Below are positions 1 to 7,442 of a stretch of DNA of 28,368 nucleotides, piece after piece; positions within the stretch are counted from its first letter, which is position 1; every line of letters starts with the position of its first letter. This DNA is from DATAEY01 sp045805565 (GTDB lineage: Bacteria; Actinomycetota; Thermoleophilia; Solirubrobacterales; Solirubrobacteraceae). Below the pieces are notes generated by a model. The model searched no databases. It saw nothing but the letters and a program-made list of their open reading frames with translations, and was not told the origin of the DNA. Position numbers and translations under genes: made by a program. The DNA is taken from contig JBJMKZ010000015.1 of the NCBI GenBank assembly GCA_045805565.1, forward strand, positions 1-28,368, read 5' to 3'.

Positions 1-1
1 G

Positions 2-331
2 GCGATCCACGCCGCCCGCAGGTACCTGCCCGACCGGTTGAGCCGGGTGGCCGCCCCGCACCGCATCCTCGACCCCGCGGCCGGACCGCTGATCGCGGTG
101 CGGCTCTCGATCCTCACCCGCAAGACGCTGGGAGGGCTGGAGACGGACCTCGCGGGCCGCGTGCTTCGCCCCTCGGGCGAGCCGCTGCCCGGTCTCTACG
201 CCGCCGGCGAGGTGGCGGGCTTCGGCGGTGGCGGCATGCACGGCTACCGGGCGCTGGAGGGCACCTTCCTGGGAGGCTGCCTGTTCTCGGGGCGAGTCGC
301 CGGGCGCGCCGCCGCGGCCGCCGTGCGCTGA
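2..331 (+). CDS. FAD-binding dehydrogenase, C-terminal part (gene cut by window edge)
   Basis: Open reading frame that enters from the left edge and stops at 329-331. The visible 109 residues contain GLYAAGEVAGFGGGGMHGYR followed by ALEGTFLGGCLFSGRVAGR. This is the C-terminal FAD-binding signature of the fumarate reductase/succinate dehydrogenase flavoprotein superfamily, in the form typical of stand-alone FAD-binding dehydrogenases related to 3-ketosteroid dehydrogenases. The conserved GEV..G.H...ALGG-like segment contacts the flavin. Substrate cannot be inferred because the catalytic domain lies outside the window. The gene converges with the secreted-protein gene at 400-819. Family assignment is fairly safe; specific function is unknown. 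Confidence 0.8.
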   Translation, partial: AIHAARRYLPDRLSRVAAPHRILDPAAGPLIAVRLSILTRKTLGGLETDLAGRVLRPSGEPLPGLYAAGEVAGFGGGGMHGYRALEGTFLGGCLFSGRVAGRAAAAAVR

Positions 332-399
332 CGCCCTGCCTGGTGGTCTAGCCAGGCGCGCCACCGCTCGGTCGGATCGCCGGACCCGGGGCGCGAGGC

Positions 400-819
400 T
401 CAGGCGGGAGGCACCTGCGCGCCGGCGGGCAACCGCGTCGTGGCCTGGACGGGGAAGCAGCTACCCGGGATGACCAGCCGCCAGAAATGAAGTCGGACCG
501 GCACGAAACCGGTCAACCCCTTGGCGCCGTAGTGCACCCTGCTGGTCCAAGAGCACGGCACGTAGCCGGAGTTCGGCGGACGTTGCCACATCGTGAACGC
601 GCAGATGACGTCGTAGATACCGGATCGCTTGCAGCGGTCTACGCGATACGCGACGAACCCGTTGGGCTGGGTGCGGGTGGTGCGCACCGTCCTGTCAGCC
701 GCGCGCACCGTGATCCCACGCGCCTGGCCGAGCGTCGGTAGCAGGATGCGGGCTTCGGCGGGGCCGGCGCCGAGGCTCAGGGTGATGGCTGCGAGCGCAG
801 CGGTTCGTAGCGTCTTCAT
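400..819 (-). CDS. Small secreted protein of unknown function
   Basis: A 139-residue protein starting at the ATG at 819, preceded by a good ribosome site (GGAGGAG a few bases upstream). This start is preferred over the longer frame from 942 because it places a clear signal peptide at the N-terminus: MKTLRTAALAAITLSLGAGP followed by AEA, the likely cleavage site. The mature part is basic and aromatic-rich and has four cysteines (DRC, VICAF, VPCSW, GSCFP), suggesting two disulfides in an exported protein. I recognise no family. It stands alone, convergent with the upstream flavin dehydrogenase. Confidence 0.65.
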   Translation of the reverse strand: MKTLRTAALAAITLSLGAGPAEARILLPTLGQARGITVRAADRTVRTTRTQPNGFVAYRVDRCKRSGIYDVICAFTMWQRPPNSGYVPCSWTSRVHYGAKGLTGFVPVRLHFWRLVIPGSCFPVQATTRLPAGAQVPPA

Positions 820-995
820 TGCTCCTCCATCCCTCGCCTGGAGTCCTCCCAACGTGTCTACCCCACTGGGAGCTGTCACACTCGCTCGCGCCCGCCCCGT
901 GATCACGACTTTGCTGCGGGCTAGCAGCTGCGAGACGATCATCCACTGAGCGACGATTGGTCCGCGGCAGCGCGACCGCGGACCCGCTCAGAGGG

Positions 996-1700
996 TCAAT
1001 CCAGCTTGTCGACCTGCGAGCGCGCTTGCGCCTCCTCGCGCTCGGCGCGGGCGAAGGCTGACTGCGCCGCCTCGACAGCCGCCCTGGCCTCCTGTGCGGC
1101 GGCGACCGCGTCCTCGAGCTCGGCCCTCGCCCGGGTCAGGCGCTCGCGGGCCGAGTCGAGCCGGCGCTCGGCGGACCGGCGCTGTCGCGCCCCGCCCGCG
1201 TTGCGCGATCGCGACGACGCTTGTCGGGATGCGGCTCCCTGGGTCGGCGCCGGCCCGAACCCGACTGCCTGCCGCTCCTTGGTGAACCGGCCACGCTCGA
1301 GCAGCCCCCTCGCCTCGGCCTCGATCGTCGCGGCTGCAAGCGTGTCGCGCACCCGCTCGACGGCCGCCTGGGGGAGATCGAGGCGCTCTCGCGCCGTCCG
1401 CACCAGCCCTTCGACTGCCTCGCGCTGCTCGCGCATGGCCTTGCGCAGCGCCTGCTCGCCGTCGGCTGAGCGCAGCCTGTCCGCGGTCCGCAGCAGCGCC
1501 TGAACCTGCTTCGGCTCCCTCCTGGCCAGCTGGTTCACCGCCCAGGCCGCCTGGGTGGGCTTGCGGGCCCGGGCGATGATCTCGGCGGCCTCCGGGTCCT
1601 GCGCCCGAGTCTGCCTGGCGGCCTCGTTCCTGGCCCGGGTGAACTCGTCGAGCGCCAGCCCGTAGAGACGGTCGAGCTGCGATTCCGCCCCGCGGCTCAT
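996..1700 (-). CDS. Conserved actinobacterial helical protein of unknown function
   Basis: A 234-residue protein. The ATG at 1700 overlaps the stop of the VOC gene by 4 bp (ATGA), which argues for this start over the longer frame and for translational coupling. The N-terminal 60 residues (LDRLYGLALDEFTRARNEAA, then ARKPTQAAWAVNQLAR at about 46-61) match a pattern I know from many high-GC actinobacterial hypothetical proteins. The C-terminal 100 residues are Ala/Arg/Glu-rich and heptad-like, so probably coiled coil. There is no signal peptide or membrane segment. Function unknown; it lies last in a minus-strand run behind the antiporter and the VOC protein. Confidence 0.7.
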   Translation of the reverse strand: MSRGAESQLDRLYGLALDEFTRARNEAARQTRAQDPEAAEIIARARKPTQAAWAVNQLARREPKQVQALLRTADRLRSADGEQALRKAMREQREAVEGLVRTARERLDLPQAAVERVRDTLAAATIEAEARGLLERGRFTKERQAVGFGPAPTQGAASRQASSRSRNAGGARQRRSAERRLDSARERLTRARAELEDAVAAAQEARAAVEAAQSAFARAEREEAQARSQVDKLD

Positions 1701-2128
1701 GGGTCGATTCGCTGACCGATGCCGAGGAGGTTCCCCTCGCTGTCCCGGAACCACGCCGCCCTCTCTCCGACCCCGCCCTTGCTCGGGTAGTTGCCCTCGA
1801 CCCGGGCGATCCCGTCGACGGTCGTCAGTCCCGGAAGCTCGAACTCCTCGAATCGCACGCCGCGGCCGCGGAGCTCGCGCACGGTCGCCTCGATGTCGTC
1901 GACCTCCCACGCCATCTGCGTGTGATCACTCGAGGGGGCGCCGCCGGACTGGAACAGCGCGAACTCGCCGCTCGCGCACCGGTAGCGGAGCCCACCCGGC
2001 CGCTCCTCGACGGGCTCCAGCCCGAGGTTCTCTGCATAGAAGCGCCGGGCCCGGTCGAGATCCTGAGCCGGAAGCCTCGTGGCCACATCGGAGCGCTCGA
2101 GTGGCCGGGGTCGCCGCGCCGAGCTCAT
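1697..2128 (-). CDS. VOC (glyoxalase/bleomycin-resistance) superfamily protein
   Basis: A 143-residue protein with the two-module vicinal oxygen chelate fold pattern: LPAQDLDRARRFYAENLGLE at about 19-38, an ELALFQS-type strand, the MAWEVDDIEATVRELRGRGV linker, and a closing AAWFRDSEGNLLGIGQ. The DPEGN-like turn near the C-terminus (DSEGN) is typical of the family. VOC proteins include lyases, dioxygenases and drug-binding proteins; the substrate cannot be told. It follows the antiporter gene with a 56-bp gap containing a hairpin and overlaps the next gene by 4 bp. No strong ribosome site precedes the ATG at 2128, so the start is slightly uncertain. Confidence 0.8.
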   Translation of the reverse strand: MSSARRPRPLERSDVATRLPAQDLDRARRFYAENLGLEPVEERPGGLRYRCASGEFALFQSGGAPSSDHTQMAWEVDDIEATVRELRGRGVRFEEFELPGLTTVDGIARVEGNYPSKGGVGERAAWFRDSEGNLLGIGQRIDP

Positions 2129-2154
2129 CTCACGACGCGAATCGCAGATGGGTC

Positions 2155-2182
2155 ACTCCCGGGGAGTCAATCACCCGGGAGT
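2155..2182 (-). terminator. Hairpin immediately after the antiporter gene
   Basis: A perfect 9-bp inverted repeat (ACTCCCGGG / CCCGGGAGT) with a 10-nt loop, starting 3 nt past the antiporter stop codon on the minus strand. No U-run follows, so it may be a weak or Rho-assisted terminator, or an mRNA-end stabiliser that lowers expression of the two downstream genes. Confidence 0.45.
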
Positions 2183-2184
2183 CC

Positions 2185-3471
2185 TCATCGACTGCCTCGG
2201 TCCCGGCTCAGGAGCCGATCCGAGATGGCGGTCGCCGTGAGTCCGTGGAGCACGATCGAGGCCATGACGCACGCCGTCGTCGTCCAGAACAGCGTCGCCG
2301 CCTCCGACCGGTCGAGGACGCCGGCGGCGATCACCAGGCTGACGTAGTAGAGGGCGGCGACACCCCGCACCCCGAACCAGGCGAGGAAGGCTCGCTGCGG
2401 GAGCGACAGCCCTGAGCCCACGAGCAGCGCCCCGACCAGGCCGGGCCGGATCACGAACAGCAGCGCCGGGGCGAGCAGCCAGCCGGTCAGCCCCGGTGCT
2501 CCCAGCCCCGACAGGGTGACGAGGCTGCCGAACAGGAGGATGACGGCGAGCTCGCCGAACTTCTCGACGACCTCGCCGCCGGTGTGTACGTGCTGGTTGA
2601 ACTCGTGCCCGGACTCGTAGCGGCGAAAGGCGACGCCCGCCGCGAACACGGCCACCAGCCCGTAGGTGCCCGCCACCTCGGCCAGGCCGTAGAGCGAGAG
2701 GGCGGCGGGAACCGCGACGTAGAGGTCCAGCCTCTCGTCCAGCAGCTGCCGCTCGCTGAGCCGCAGCGCGGCGGCGCCGATCAGATAGCCGCCCAGCCCA
2801 CCCAGAACGAGAGCGCCGACGACGCCATAGAGGACGTCGACGGCGAGGAATCCGCCCAGGCGATCGCCGAAGTCTCCCTGGGCGACCACGATCCCCAGGA
2901 GGACGAACGGCGAAGCCAGCCCGTCGTTGAGGCCCGCCTCGGCGCTCAGCGAGAACCGCGGCTCGCCCTGGAGATCGACCTCGCCCGGCGAGCCGACACC
3001 GACGTCCCCGGCCAGCACGGGATCGGTCGGCGCGAGGACGGCGCCGAGGATGAGCGCCGCACCGAGCGAGAGGTTCATCACCGTCACGCCGAACAGGGCG
3101 ACGGCGGCGATCGACAGCGGCATCACCAGACAGATGAGGACCGCCACCGAGCGCCAGGTGCGCCAGCGCAAATCGCCCTCCAGCCGCAGCCCGGTGGCGA
3201 ACACGGCGATGACCAGCGCGAACTCGGCCACCCGCTGCAGGACCGCCGGCGCTCGGAGGGGATCGATCGGCTCGATCTTGAGGATCGAGAGCAGCCCGGC
3301 GGCGGCCACGCCGAGCAGGAGGTAGAGCAGCGAGGCCGAGAATGCCCGCTCCCTCTGATGCGAGAGGGCGCCGATGGCCACGAACAGGGCGATGCCGAAC
3401 CCCAGCAGCGCCAGGGCGAAGGGATCTCCGAAGCGCAAGCCGAGCTCGATCGCGAAAGGGGTCCCAGTCAC
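2185..3471 (-). CDS. CPA1-family Na+/H+ (cation:proton) antiporter, NhaP-like
   Basis: A 428-residue membrane protein with about 12 hydrophobic segments. Diagnostic CPA1 motifs are present: APTDPVLAGD (TD at 149-150), SAEAGLNDG (E178, N182, D183, the ion-binding ND pair), and FGVRGVAALYY (R369). Family members exchange cytoplasmic Na+ or K+ for external H+ at the plasma membrane, so a role in pH and salt homeostasis is likely; the ion cannot be read from sequence. The start is GTG at 3471, with an AGAGG-type site just upstream and a TATAGA -10-like hexamer nearby. It heads a minus-strand run with the VOC protein and the helical protein. Length is normal for the family. Confidence 0.9.
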   Translation of the reverse strand: MTGTPFAIELGLRFGDPFALALLGFGIALFVAIGALSHQRERAFSASLLYLLLGVAAAGLLSILKIEPIDPLRAPAVLQRVAEFALVIAVFATGLRLEGDLRWRTWRSVAVLICLVMPLSIAAVALFGVTVMNLSLGAALILGAVLAPTDPVLAGDVGVGSPGEVDLQGEPRFSLSAEAGLNDGLASPFVLLGIVVAQGDFGDRLGGFLAVDVLYGVVGALVLGGLGGYLIGAAALRLSERQLLDERLDLYVAVPAALSLYGLAEVAGTYGLVAVFAAGVAFRRYESGHEFNQHVHTGGEVVEKFGELAVILLFGSLVTLSGLGAPGLTGWLLAPALLFVIRPGLVGALLVGSGLSLPQRAFLAWFGVRGVAALYYVSLVIAAGVLDRSEAATLFWTTTACVMASIVLHGLTATAISDRLLSRDRGSR

Positions 3472-3568
3472 GGCCTCTCTATACCCGACTCGGGTCCGGC
3501 AGCCGCTGGGCCGCGACGAGCGGGGGAGGGAAACGGACCGGTAACGGTGTTCCCTGGATGGTCACGCC

Positions 3569-3574
3569 TACGGT
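3569..3574 (+). promoter_or_regulatory. Putative -10 element (TACGGT) of a leaderless cyclase transcript
   Basis: TACGGT fits the actinobacterial TAnnnT -10 pattern and lies 5 nt before the ATG at 3580. No Shine-Dalgarno sequence lies between them, which supports that start codon. No clear -35 was seen. Confidence 0.35.
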
Positions 3575-3579
3575 TCGGA

Positions 3580-4125
3580 ATGGCGCAGACCGAACTTCAC
3601 ACCTTCTTGTTCGCCGACCTCTGCGGCTACTCGCTGCTGACCGAGCTGGACGGCGACGAGGCGGCCGCAGAGCTGGCGATCCGCTTCGCCTCGGAGGTGA
3701 CACGGATCGCCGAAGAGCACGGCGCCGAGGTGGTCAAGAGCATCGGCGACGCGGTGATGGTGCACTGCTCCAACGCCGCCGAGGCGATCGAGCTGGGGCT
3801 GCGCCTGCACCGCGAGATGGGGACGGGAGCCGAGATCGAGGCCTTCCCGCCCATTCACAGCGGCATTCACAGCGGCCCGGCGCTCAATCGCGCCGGCGAC
3901 TGGTGGGGAGCCACGGTGAACGTCGCCGCGCGGGTGGCGGCCGCGGCCGAGGCCGGCCAGCTGCTGGTCACCGAAGCCACCAAGCAGGCGGCCGAGGAGA
4001 CGCGCCGCACTCACCTGCGCGAGCTCGGCCACCAGCGCCTGAAGAACATCTCGGCACCGGTCAGGGTCTATTCGCCGTCCGACCCGGAGCGCAGCTCCGT
4101 CGCCGGGGCGCTGCAGCCATGTTGA
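3580..4125 (+). CDS. Soluble class III adenylate cyclase (single catalytic domain)
   Basis: A 181-residue protein consisting almost only of the class III nucleotidyl cyclase domain. Visible catalytic residues: metal-binding D13 (FADLCGYS) and D57 (VKSIGDAVM), adenine-selecting K53 and D107 (GDWWGATVN), and transition-state N114 and R118 (VNVAARV). The K/D pair indicates ATP rather than GTP as substrate, so the product should be cAMP. There is no membrane, HAMP or sensor domain, so control must come from expression or partner proteins. The frame is open far upstream, antisense to the antiporter, but a -10 motif just before ATG 3580 and the domain boundary both favour this start. The next substantial gene starts 79 nt after its stop. 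Confidence 0.88.
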   Translation: MAQTELHTFLFADLCGYSLLTELDGDEAAAELAIRFASEVTRIAEEHGAEVVKSIGDAVMVHCSNAAEAIELGLRLHREMGTGAEIEAFPPIHSGIHSGPALNRAGDWWGATVNVAARVAAAAEAGQLLVTEATKQAAEETRRTHLRELGHQRLKNISAPVRVYSPSDPERSSVAGALQPC

Positions 4126-4204
4126 GCGCGGCGTCGAAGGCGGGGCGCAAGATCCGTGTCCAGGGCGAGGGCGAGCTCGGCTTCTCGGACGGCGGGAGCC
4201 GGCG

Positions 4205-4765
4205 ATGACCCGAGACCAGCTCGTCGAGCGTGCGGCGGCGGCCGCCTACGACGCGTTTCGGATTGGCGAGGTGCAGCGTCGCCTGGAGCAGGGGCCCGGC
4301 AACCAGCCCGGCAGGCGCCGGAAGTGTCGCCTGCCGGGCTGGCACGGCCTCGAGCCGTCGCAGCAGCGACCGTGGCTGGAGCGCGCTCGGCCGATCGTCG
4401 ATGCGCTCGAGCGGGACGGGGTGCTGGCCTCCCGCGACCAGCGCCGCTACCGGGTGGTGATCGACCATCCCGACATGGCCCGCAGATACGAGTACGACGA
4501 GGTGCCCGCGTTCAGCGCCTATGCCGCGTGCGTGGAGGGTGCCAGGCGCGCGATCCGAGACGACCCCAACGGCGGCTACCCGCCCGGGATCAGCAGACGA
4601 GCCAAGGACGACGTCGCCATCGAGGACCCCGCGATGGCGCAGGGGGTCGCGATGTACGGGCAGGCCTGGCGCACCGACGAGCCGGGCATCGAACGCGAGA
4701 CTTACCTTGGCCCGGGCGAACCCCCCGTGCGTGAGCGCGCGAACCGGGCACTCGTACCGGCCTGA
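4205..4765 (+). CDS. Conserved hypothetical protein
   Basis: A 186-residue soluble protein with a GGGAG ribosome site upstream of ATG 4205. The first 75 residues (AAAAAYDAFR, then WHGLEPSQQRPWLERARPIV) resemble the short 'AY..F......W..L....R..W...A' module found in many actinobacterial and phage hypothetical proteins. The middle holds a YRVVIDHPDMARRYEYDE segment and the C-terminus is Pro/Arg-rich. There is no signal peptide or membrane segment. Function unknown. It is probably co-transcribed with the adenylate cyclase, as there is no terminator between them, and it ends on a strong inverted repeat that overlaps its stop codon. Confidence 0.6.
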   Translation: MTRDQLVERAAAAAYDAFRIGEVQRRLEQGPGNQPGRRRKCRLPGWHGLEPSQQRPWLERARPIVDALERDGVLASRDQRRYRVVIDHPDMARRYEYDEVPAFSAYAACVEGARRAIRDDPNGGYPPGISRRAKDDVAIEDPAMAQGVAMYGQAWRTDEPGIERETYLGPGEPPVRERANRALVPA

Positions 4766-4818
4766 CCGCTTGACCGCCGGGCGCGTGGGGCCGCGACCGA
4801 CCCCTCGTCAAGCGGTCA
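4763..4818 (+). terminator. Long-loop inverted repeat overlapping the stop codon
   Basis: A perfect 12-bp inverted repeat, TGACCGCTTGAC / GTCAAGCGGTCA, with a 32-nt GC-rich loop. The left arm begins at the stop codon of the preceding gene. Probably a factor-independent or bidirectional terminator; no T-run follows. Confidence 0.5.
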
Positions 4819-4837
4819 CCGCCCGCCCATCACTAAA

Positions 4838-4866
4838 GAACGACAGAACCCCCGCCGTAGCAGGGG
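4838..4866 (-). terminator. tRNA-Gly terminator with UACG tetraloop
   Basis: On the minus strand, 11 nt downstream of the tRNA, CCCCTGC and GCGGGGG pair around a TACG loop, giving C(UACG)G, a stable UNCG tetraloop. The T-rich stretch TTCTGTCGTTCTTT follows. A 16-nt core of this hairpin recurs at 12493-12508. Confidence 0.75.
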
Positions 4867-4876
4867 CTTCGTCCAG

Positions 4877-4950
4877 AGCGGATGATGGGACTCGAACCCA
4901 CGACCTTCTGCATGGCAAGCAGACGCTCTAGCCAACTGAGCTACATCCGC
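4877..4950 (-). tRNA. tRNA-Gly (anticodon GCC)
   Basis: Complete cloverleaf on the minus strand. The acceptor stem GCGGATG/CATCCGC is perfect, the D arm is GCTC...GAGC, and the anticodon stem TCTGC/GCAGA encloses loop TTGCCAT with anticodon GCC. The T arm GTGGG/CCCAT has loop TTCGAGT (one G-T pair). The discriminator is T, as expected for bacterial tRNA-Gly. The 3' CCA is not encoded. Confidence 0.96.
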
Positions 4951-4960
4951 GAGGGGGGCG

Positions 4961-4966
4961 ATTATA
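4961..4966 (-). promoter_or_regulatory. Consensus -10 (TATAAT) for tRNA-Gly
   Basis: TATAAT on the minus strand ends 10 nt before the tRNA 5' end. This is a perfect sigma-70/HrdB-type -10 with a GC-rich discriminator, as usual for stable RNA genes. The -35 is weak. Confidence 0.6.
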
Positions 4967-5049
4967 GCCTCGGCCCGCCGGCCCTCCGGGGGTCGCGCAG
5001 ACGCTGATTTCCTGCACGCGGCGCCCCAACCCGGATAAGGTCCGTCGGG

Positions 5050-5382
5050 ATGACCGCGGTGGGAACTGGGGTGGGCCTGCTGGCCAGGCTGGTCAGGATC
5101 GTGACCTGGATCCTGGTCGCCATCATCGTCCTGGCGATCGTGTTCGCGGTGCTGGAGGCCAACCGGCGCAACATCATCGTCTCGACGGTGGACGACTTCG
5201 CCAAAAGCCTGGTGGGGCCGTTCGATCGGCTGTTCACGCCCCGTGACCCGAAGCTTCGCATCGCGGTGAACTGGGGCATCGCGGCCGTGGTGTATCTCCT
5301 CGTCGGGACGCTGATCGCCGCTCTCATCGCGCGAGCCGGAGCCATGGCGCGCATGCGCGGCGACAGGCGCGCGGAAACCTGA
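5050..5382 (+). CDS. Small integral membrane protein
   Basis: A 110-residue protein with two hydrophobic segments: about residues 17-37 (VTWILVAIIVLAIVFAVLEA) and about 74-92 (GIAAVVYLLVGTLIAALIA). Between them lies a charged loop with the pattern FAKSLVGPFDRLF. I recognise it as the kind of short two-helix membrane protein common in Actinobacteria, but can name no function. A TAAGGT hexamer (TAnnnT) at 5036-5041 lies 8 nt before the ATG, suggesting a leaderless or very short-leader transcript. The next gene begins 25 nt after its stop and may be co-transcribed. Confidence 0.72.
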   Translation: MTAVGTGVGLLARLVRIVTWILVAIIVLAIVFAVLEANRRNIIVSTVDDFAKSLVGPFDRLFTPRDPKLRIAVNWGIAAVVYLLVGTLIAALIARAGAMARMRGDRRAET

Positions 5383-5407
5383 GACGCCCGAGACGGAGGG
5401 AGACGCC

Positions 5408-5866
5408 GTGAAGCGCATCCTGGGACTGACCGCGGTGATCGTGGTGGCCGCCCTGGCCCTGCCCTCGACCGCGGGGGCGCGGGTGAGGACCCTGAGGGCG
5501 ACCTACGTCAACTTCCTCTTCCAGATCCTGGACAACCCGCCGCTGCAGTCGTCGCCGACCCAGCCTCCCTCCTCGGGGGACGTGGCGATCATCCGCGCCA
5601 GGTACCGAGCGGGTCGGCGGTCGGTCGCGCTGGAGCGGACGGTCTGCACGGTCGTCGACTGGCCGCACGCCGTGTGCACGATCACCATCGCCCTGCGCGG
5701 GGGGCATGTCATATCGACCGATCAGGTAGACGCGGTGAGCCGCGCCCCTCAGAGCCTGGCGATCACCGGAGGCACCGGGCTCTATCGCAGCGCTCGCGGT
5801 CAGATCGTCCTCCGCCAGACCAGCGACACCGCCGGCAGCGCGGTGTTCACCATCATCACCCCCTGA
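5408..5866 (+). CDS. Secreted AOC-barrel/dirigent-like protein
   Basis: A 152-residue protein with GTG start at 5408 behind a GGAGGGAGA ribosome site. The N-terminal signal peptide (residues 1-24, ending STAGA) predicts export. The C-terminal pattern LAITGGTGLYRSARGQIVLR (about 117-136) is the hallmark of the allene-oxide-cyclase/dirigent-like beta-barrel family. The body is strand-rich, as expected of an 8-strand barrel. Plant members direct or cyclise small oxidised lipids and phenols; bacterial ones are uncharacterised, so no reaction should be assumed. A second family member occurs at 15368-15856. The next gene begins 10 nt after the stop. Confidence 0.75.
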   Translation: MKRILGLTAVIVVAALALPSTAGARVRTLRATYVNFLFQILDNPPLQSSPTQPPSSGDVAIIRARYRAGRRSVALERTVCTVVDWPHAVCTITIALRGGHVISTDQVDAVSRAPQSLAITGGTGLYRSARGQIVLRQTSDTAGSAVFTIITP

Positions 5867-5876
5867 CGGTCGGCCG

Positions 5877-7052
5877 GTGGCCGAGCGGGCCCATGACATC
5901 GCGCTGTTCGGCGCCACGGGGTTCACCGGCCGCCTGACCGCGGAGTATCTCGCCCGCCACGCGCCCGCGCAGACCCGGTGGGCCCTGGCGGGGCGCCGCC
6001 GCGAGAAGCTCGAGCGGCTACGCGAAGAGCTGTGCGACGTCAACTCGAGCTGCGCCAACCTCGACCTGGTCGAGGCGGACGTCGAGGACGACGCCTCGCT
6101 GCGCGAGCTCGCCGAGTCGGCCACGGTGGTGATCACCACCGTGGGGCCCTACATCAAGTACGGCGAGCCGCTGGTCGCGGCATGCGCCGCCGCCGGCGCC
6201 GACTACGTCGACCTCACGGGGGAGCCCGAGTTCGTGGACCTGATGTGGCTGCGCCACCACGAGCAGGCCCAGGCCAGCGGCGCCCGGATCGTCCACGCCT
6301 GCGGCTTCGACTCGATCCCGCAGGACCTCGGTGCCTATTTCTCGGTGCGGCAGCTCCCCGAGGACGTGCCGATCCGCCTCGAGGGCTTCGTGGCGGCCAG
6401 CGGCAGCTTCTCCGGCGGCACCTATCAGTCGGCCATCACCGCCTTGTCACGGCTGCCCCAGTACGCGCGGGTGAGCCGCGAGCGCCGGCGCCGCGAGGCC
6501 AAGCCGGAGGGTCGCGAGGTTCGCGCCTTCACCGGTCGAGTCCGCTACGACCGCGAGCTCGGGCGCTGGGTCGTCCCGTTTCCGAGCATCGACCCGCAGG
6601 TCATCACCCGCTCGGCCCGGGCGGTGGAGCGCTACGGGCCGGACTTCGCCTACGGCCACTACCTGCAGCTCAAGAACCTGCCCAGCGTCGTGGGTCTGGC
6701 TGGCGGCGTGGCGGGGCTGATGGCGGTCGCCCAGGTGCCGCCCGCCCGCGACTGGCTGCTGGGACGCAAGGGGTCGGGTGAGGGACCGACGCCGGAGCAG
6801 CGAGCCAAGGGATGGTTTCGCGTGCGGTTTGCCGGCGAGGGCGACGGCCAGCGGGTGGTCACCGAGGTCAGCGGTGGCGATCCCGGCTACGGCGAGACCT
6901 CGAAGCTGCTGGCGGAGGCGGCGCTCTGCCTCGCCCACGATTCCCTGCCGGACACCGCCGGCCAGGTCACACCGGCGGCGGCAATGGGCGACGCGCTCAC
7001 CGACCGGCTGCGGCGCGCCGGGATCGAGTTCCGCGTCCTGGAGCCGGGATAG
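5877..7052 (+). CDS. Saccharopine dehydrogenase NADP-binding family oxidoreductase
   Basis: A 391-residue protein with a Rossmann-type nucleotide site at the N-terminus (LFGATGFTGRLTAEYLA, about 9-25; GATGFTG glycine-rich loop) and AGRRREKLERL soon after. VGPYIKYGEPLVAACAAAGA and YVDLTGEPEFV follow, then HACGFDSIPQDLGAYF. This is the pattern of saccharopine-dehydrogenase-like proteins, which include the mycobacterial trans-acting enoyl reductase. True lysine-pathway enzymes differ, so reduction of a lipid or polyketide intermediate is as plausible as an amino-acid role; substrate unknown. Start is GTG 5877, 10 nt after the preceding stop. Length is typical. Confidence 0.82.
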   Translation: MAERAHDIALFGATGFTGRLTAEYLARHAPAQTRWALAGRRREKLERLREELCDVNSSCANLDLVEADVEDDASLRELAESATVVITTVGPYIKYGEPLVAACAAAGADYVDLTGEPEFVDLMWLRHHEQAQASGARIVHACGFDSIPQDLGAYFSVRQLPEDVPIRLEGFVAASGSFSGGTYQSAITALSRLPQYARVSRERRRREAKPEGREVRAFTGRVRYDRELGRWVVPFPSIDPQVITRSARAVERYGPDFAYGHYLQLKNLPSVVGLAGGVAGLMAVAQVPPARDWLLGRKGSGEGPTPEQRAKGWFRVRFAGEGDGQRVVTEVSGGDPGYGETSKLLAEAALCLAHDSLPDTAGQVTPAAAMGDALTDRLRRAGIEFRVLEPG

Positions 7053-7442
7053 GGGGGAGCGCATAGTCCCAGGAGCGTGTCGTCTCCCCGACACTCCCCC
7101 CGCGATAGGAAACCGCGGCGGACCCAGGGGTTGCGCCCCGGCCGGGGTGAACATGCAGACCGCCCGAGGTCGTCGCGGCCTCGGGCGGTCTGGTACGGCT
7201 ACGGGCGAGGGCGGGCCGGGGGACTATGTTGCCGAACCGGCCCTCGCCGTTGCCATATGGATACCGGACCCGCCTAAACGAGCGATCAAGGGACGGCTCC
7301 TGATCGGGGCTGCGCAGCATCGACTCGGCCCCGTCTCCGACGGGCGGCGCGTTTCGCCTACCGGCTGCGCGGGCACTCCCCTCCCAGCGGCCGGCGGCAG
7401 CAGACTCGGTGGTGACCGCTCGTCGAGCCCGCGAAGGAAGCC
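7053..7442. other. 390-bp non-coding stretch with strong secondary structure
   Basis: No convincing gene on either strand. It contains a 14-bp perfect hairpin (7156-7192) and a second bulged hairpin (7204-7248, arms GGCGAGGG/CCCTCGCC). Between 7117 and 7152 a GC-rich segment includes GGACCCAGG and CCGGGGTGAAC. The second half (7250-7442) shows nothing clear apart from a ribosome site for the next gene. Confidence 0.5.
7156..7192. terminator. 14-bp perfect hairpin
   Basis: CAGACCGCCCGAGG pairs perfectly with CCTCGGGCGGTCTG around a 9-nt loop. It lies 104 nt after the oxidoreductase stop. No T-run follows on either strand. Either a terminator or part of a structured RNA. Confidence 0.5.

Noticed and set aside
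1006..1503. A 165-codon plus-strand frame rich in Arg/Ser/Ala
   Set aside because: Shadow of the helical protein gene on the opposite strand; composition and lack of motifs show it is not a gene.
2584..3579. Long open extension upstream of the cyclase, which would make a 513-residue fusion
   Set aside because: It is antisense to the antiporter gene, has the charged, repeat-poor composition of a shadow frame, and contains no domain. High GC keeps such frames open.
4119..4208. A 29-codon frame that overlaps the cyclase end and the start of the next gene by a few bases, as if bridging them
   Set aside because: No ribosome site, no family likeness, very short. The neat overlaps can arise by chance between closely spaced genes.
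4816..5418. A 200-codon minus-strand frame running through tRNA-Gly
   Set aside because: It contains the typical false translation of a tRNA gene (AQLARASACHAEGRGFESHH) and overlaps two plus-strand genes with better support.
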